NCBI GenBank assembly: GCA_900321145.1
Contig: ONVB01000362.1
Coordinates: forward strand, 1-6,601
Length of the DNA: 6,601 bases
Reading direction: 5' to 3'
From: an uncultured Eubacteriales bacterium
GTDB lineage: Bacteria > Bacillota > Clostridia > Lachnospirales > Lachnospiraceae
The notes under the pieces were generated by a model. That model ran no database searches. It was not told where the DNA came from and saw only the letters and a list, made by a program, of their open reading frames with translations. Positions 6,271-6,601 of the stretch are shown piece after piece (the first letter of the stretch is position 1; the number at the start of each line of letters is the position of its first letter). Made by a program: the position numbers and the translations under genes.

Positions 6271-6274
6271 GAGG
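6270..6274 (+). promoter_or_regulatory. trxB ribosome binding site overlapping the trxA stop codon
   Basis: GGAGG starts on the last base of the trxA TAG stop and lies seven bases before the trxB ATG. Ribosomes finishing trxA are released on top of the trxB initiation region, which favours translational coupling. Confidence 0.8.
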
Positions 6275-6281
6275 TAGGCCT

Positions 6282-6601
6282 ATGAAGTATGATGTGGTGA
6301 TAATCGGCGCCGGAACCGCAGGACTTACGGCAACCATCTATGTACAGCGCGCCGGAAAGCAGGCCCTTGTCTTAGAGGGCGGTACCTATGGCGGTCAGAT
6401 AGTCAACTCACCGGAGATAGCCAATTACCCCGGCTTTAAGAACATATCCGGTTTTGAGTTCGTTACGGCCCTTTATGAGCAGGCATCTGCGCTCGGGATG
6501 GAGTTTAAAAACGAAGCCGTTGCAGAGATAGCAAAGAAGGACGATGGCTTTGTTGTGACTACCTCGGCAGACAGCTATGACGCTTCTTCGGTGATAATAG
6601 C
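6282..6601 (+). CDS. trxB: Thioredoxin reductase (3' partial, N-terminal FAD-binding part)
   Basis: The first 106 codons of a thioredoxin-disulphide reductase, a flavoenzyme that passes electrons from NAD(P)H through FAD and a CxxC pair to thioredoxin. The visible part starts with an FAD-binding Rossmann fold: YDVVIIGAGTAGLTA, with GxGxxG at residues 9-14. It continues with the family signatures GGTYGGQI (35-42) and NYPGF (49-53). The redox CxxC and the NAD(P)H domain lie beyond the right edge. The gene starts 11 bases after trxA, with a good Shine-Dalgarno at 6270-6274. Adjacency to trxA supports thioredoxin reductase over other members of the flavoprotein family such as ferredoxin/flavodoxin-NADP reductase, but electron donor preference cannot be judged from this fragment. 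Confidence 0.9.
   Translation, partial: MKYDVVIIGAGTAGLTATIYVQRAGKQALVLEGGTYGGQIVNSPEIANYPGFKNISGFEFVTALYEQASALGMEFKNEAVAEIAKKDDGFVVTTSADSYDASSVII

Noticed and set aside
1..6601. tRNA/rRNA genes, CRISPR arrays, insertion sequences, phage or plasmid genes
   Set aside because: Reading both strands gave no cloverleaf, regularly spaced repeats, transposase motifs or attachment-like direct repeats. The longest gene-free stretch is under 200 bases.

Overview
The window carries six protein genes, all on the + strand. It looks like chromosomal DNA of a Gram-positive Clostridia, most likely Lachnospiraceae. The reasons are strong AGGAGG-type ribosome binding sites, a class B sortase, the moderate GC and ATA/AGG-rich codon use of the last five genes, and an EF-G/TetM-like GTPase with an extra C-terminal domain. 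The family-level assignment is inference from style, not from a search.

Layout. (1) Positions 1-1659 hold the 3' part of a membrane-anchored PP2C/SpoIIE-type phosphatase (sensor, one visible membrane helix, HAMP, phosphatase); its beginning lies outside the window. (2) Positions 1660-1837 are intergenic, with an imperfect inverted repeat followed by a very good sigma-A promoter with an extended -10. (3) Positions 1838-2290 encode a NUDIX hydrolase, followed by a GC-rich hairpin (2303-2321) that may be a weak terminator. (4) A second, AT-rich hairpin (2340-2367) precedes a class B sortase (2381-3244). (5) Eleven bases later starts an 876-residue translational GTPase (3256-5886). It joins an EF-G/TetM-like ribosome-binding body to a C-terminal NYN/PIN-like nuclease domain resembling YacP/Rae1. 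(6) After a 72-base gap with a palindrome over the stop codon come thioredoxin (5959-6270) and the start of thioredoxin reductase (6282 to the edge), an evident trxA-trxB pair.

How the genes fit together. Phosphatase: environmental signal to partner-switching or other phospho-signalling. NUDIX: nucleotide housekeeping. Sortase: anchoring of surface proteins. GTPase-NYN fusion: action at the ribosomal A site. TrxA/TrxB: thiol redox. Sortase and GTPase are probably co-transcribed, as are trxA and trxB, but no single pathway joins all six.

The item most worth attention is the GTPase-nuclease fusion. A factor expected to dock in the ribosomal A-site region is covalently tied to a domain whose B. 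subtilis relative cuts mRNA in the A site. The loop that displaces tetracycline in TetM is not conserved, so a resistance label would probably be wrong.
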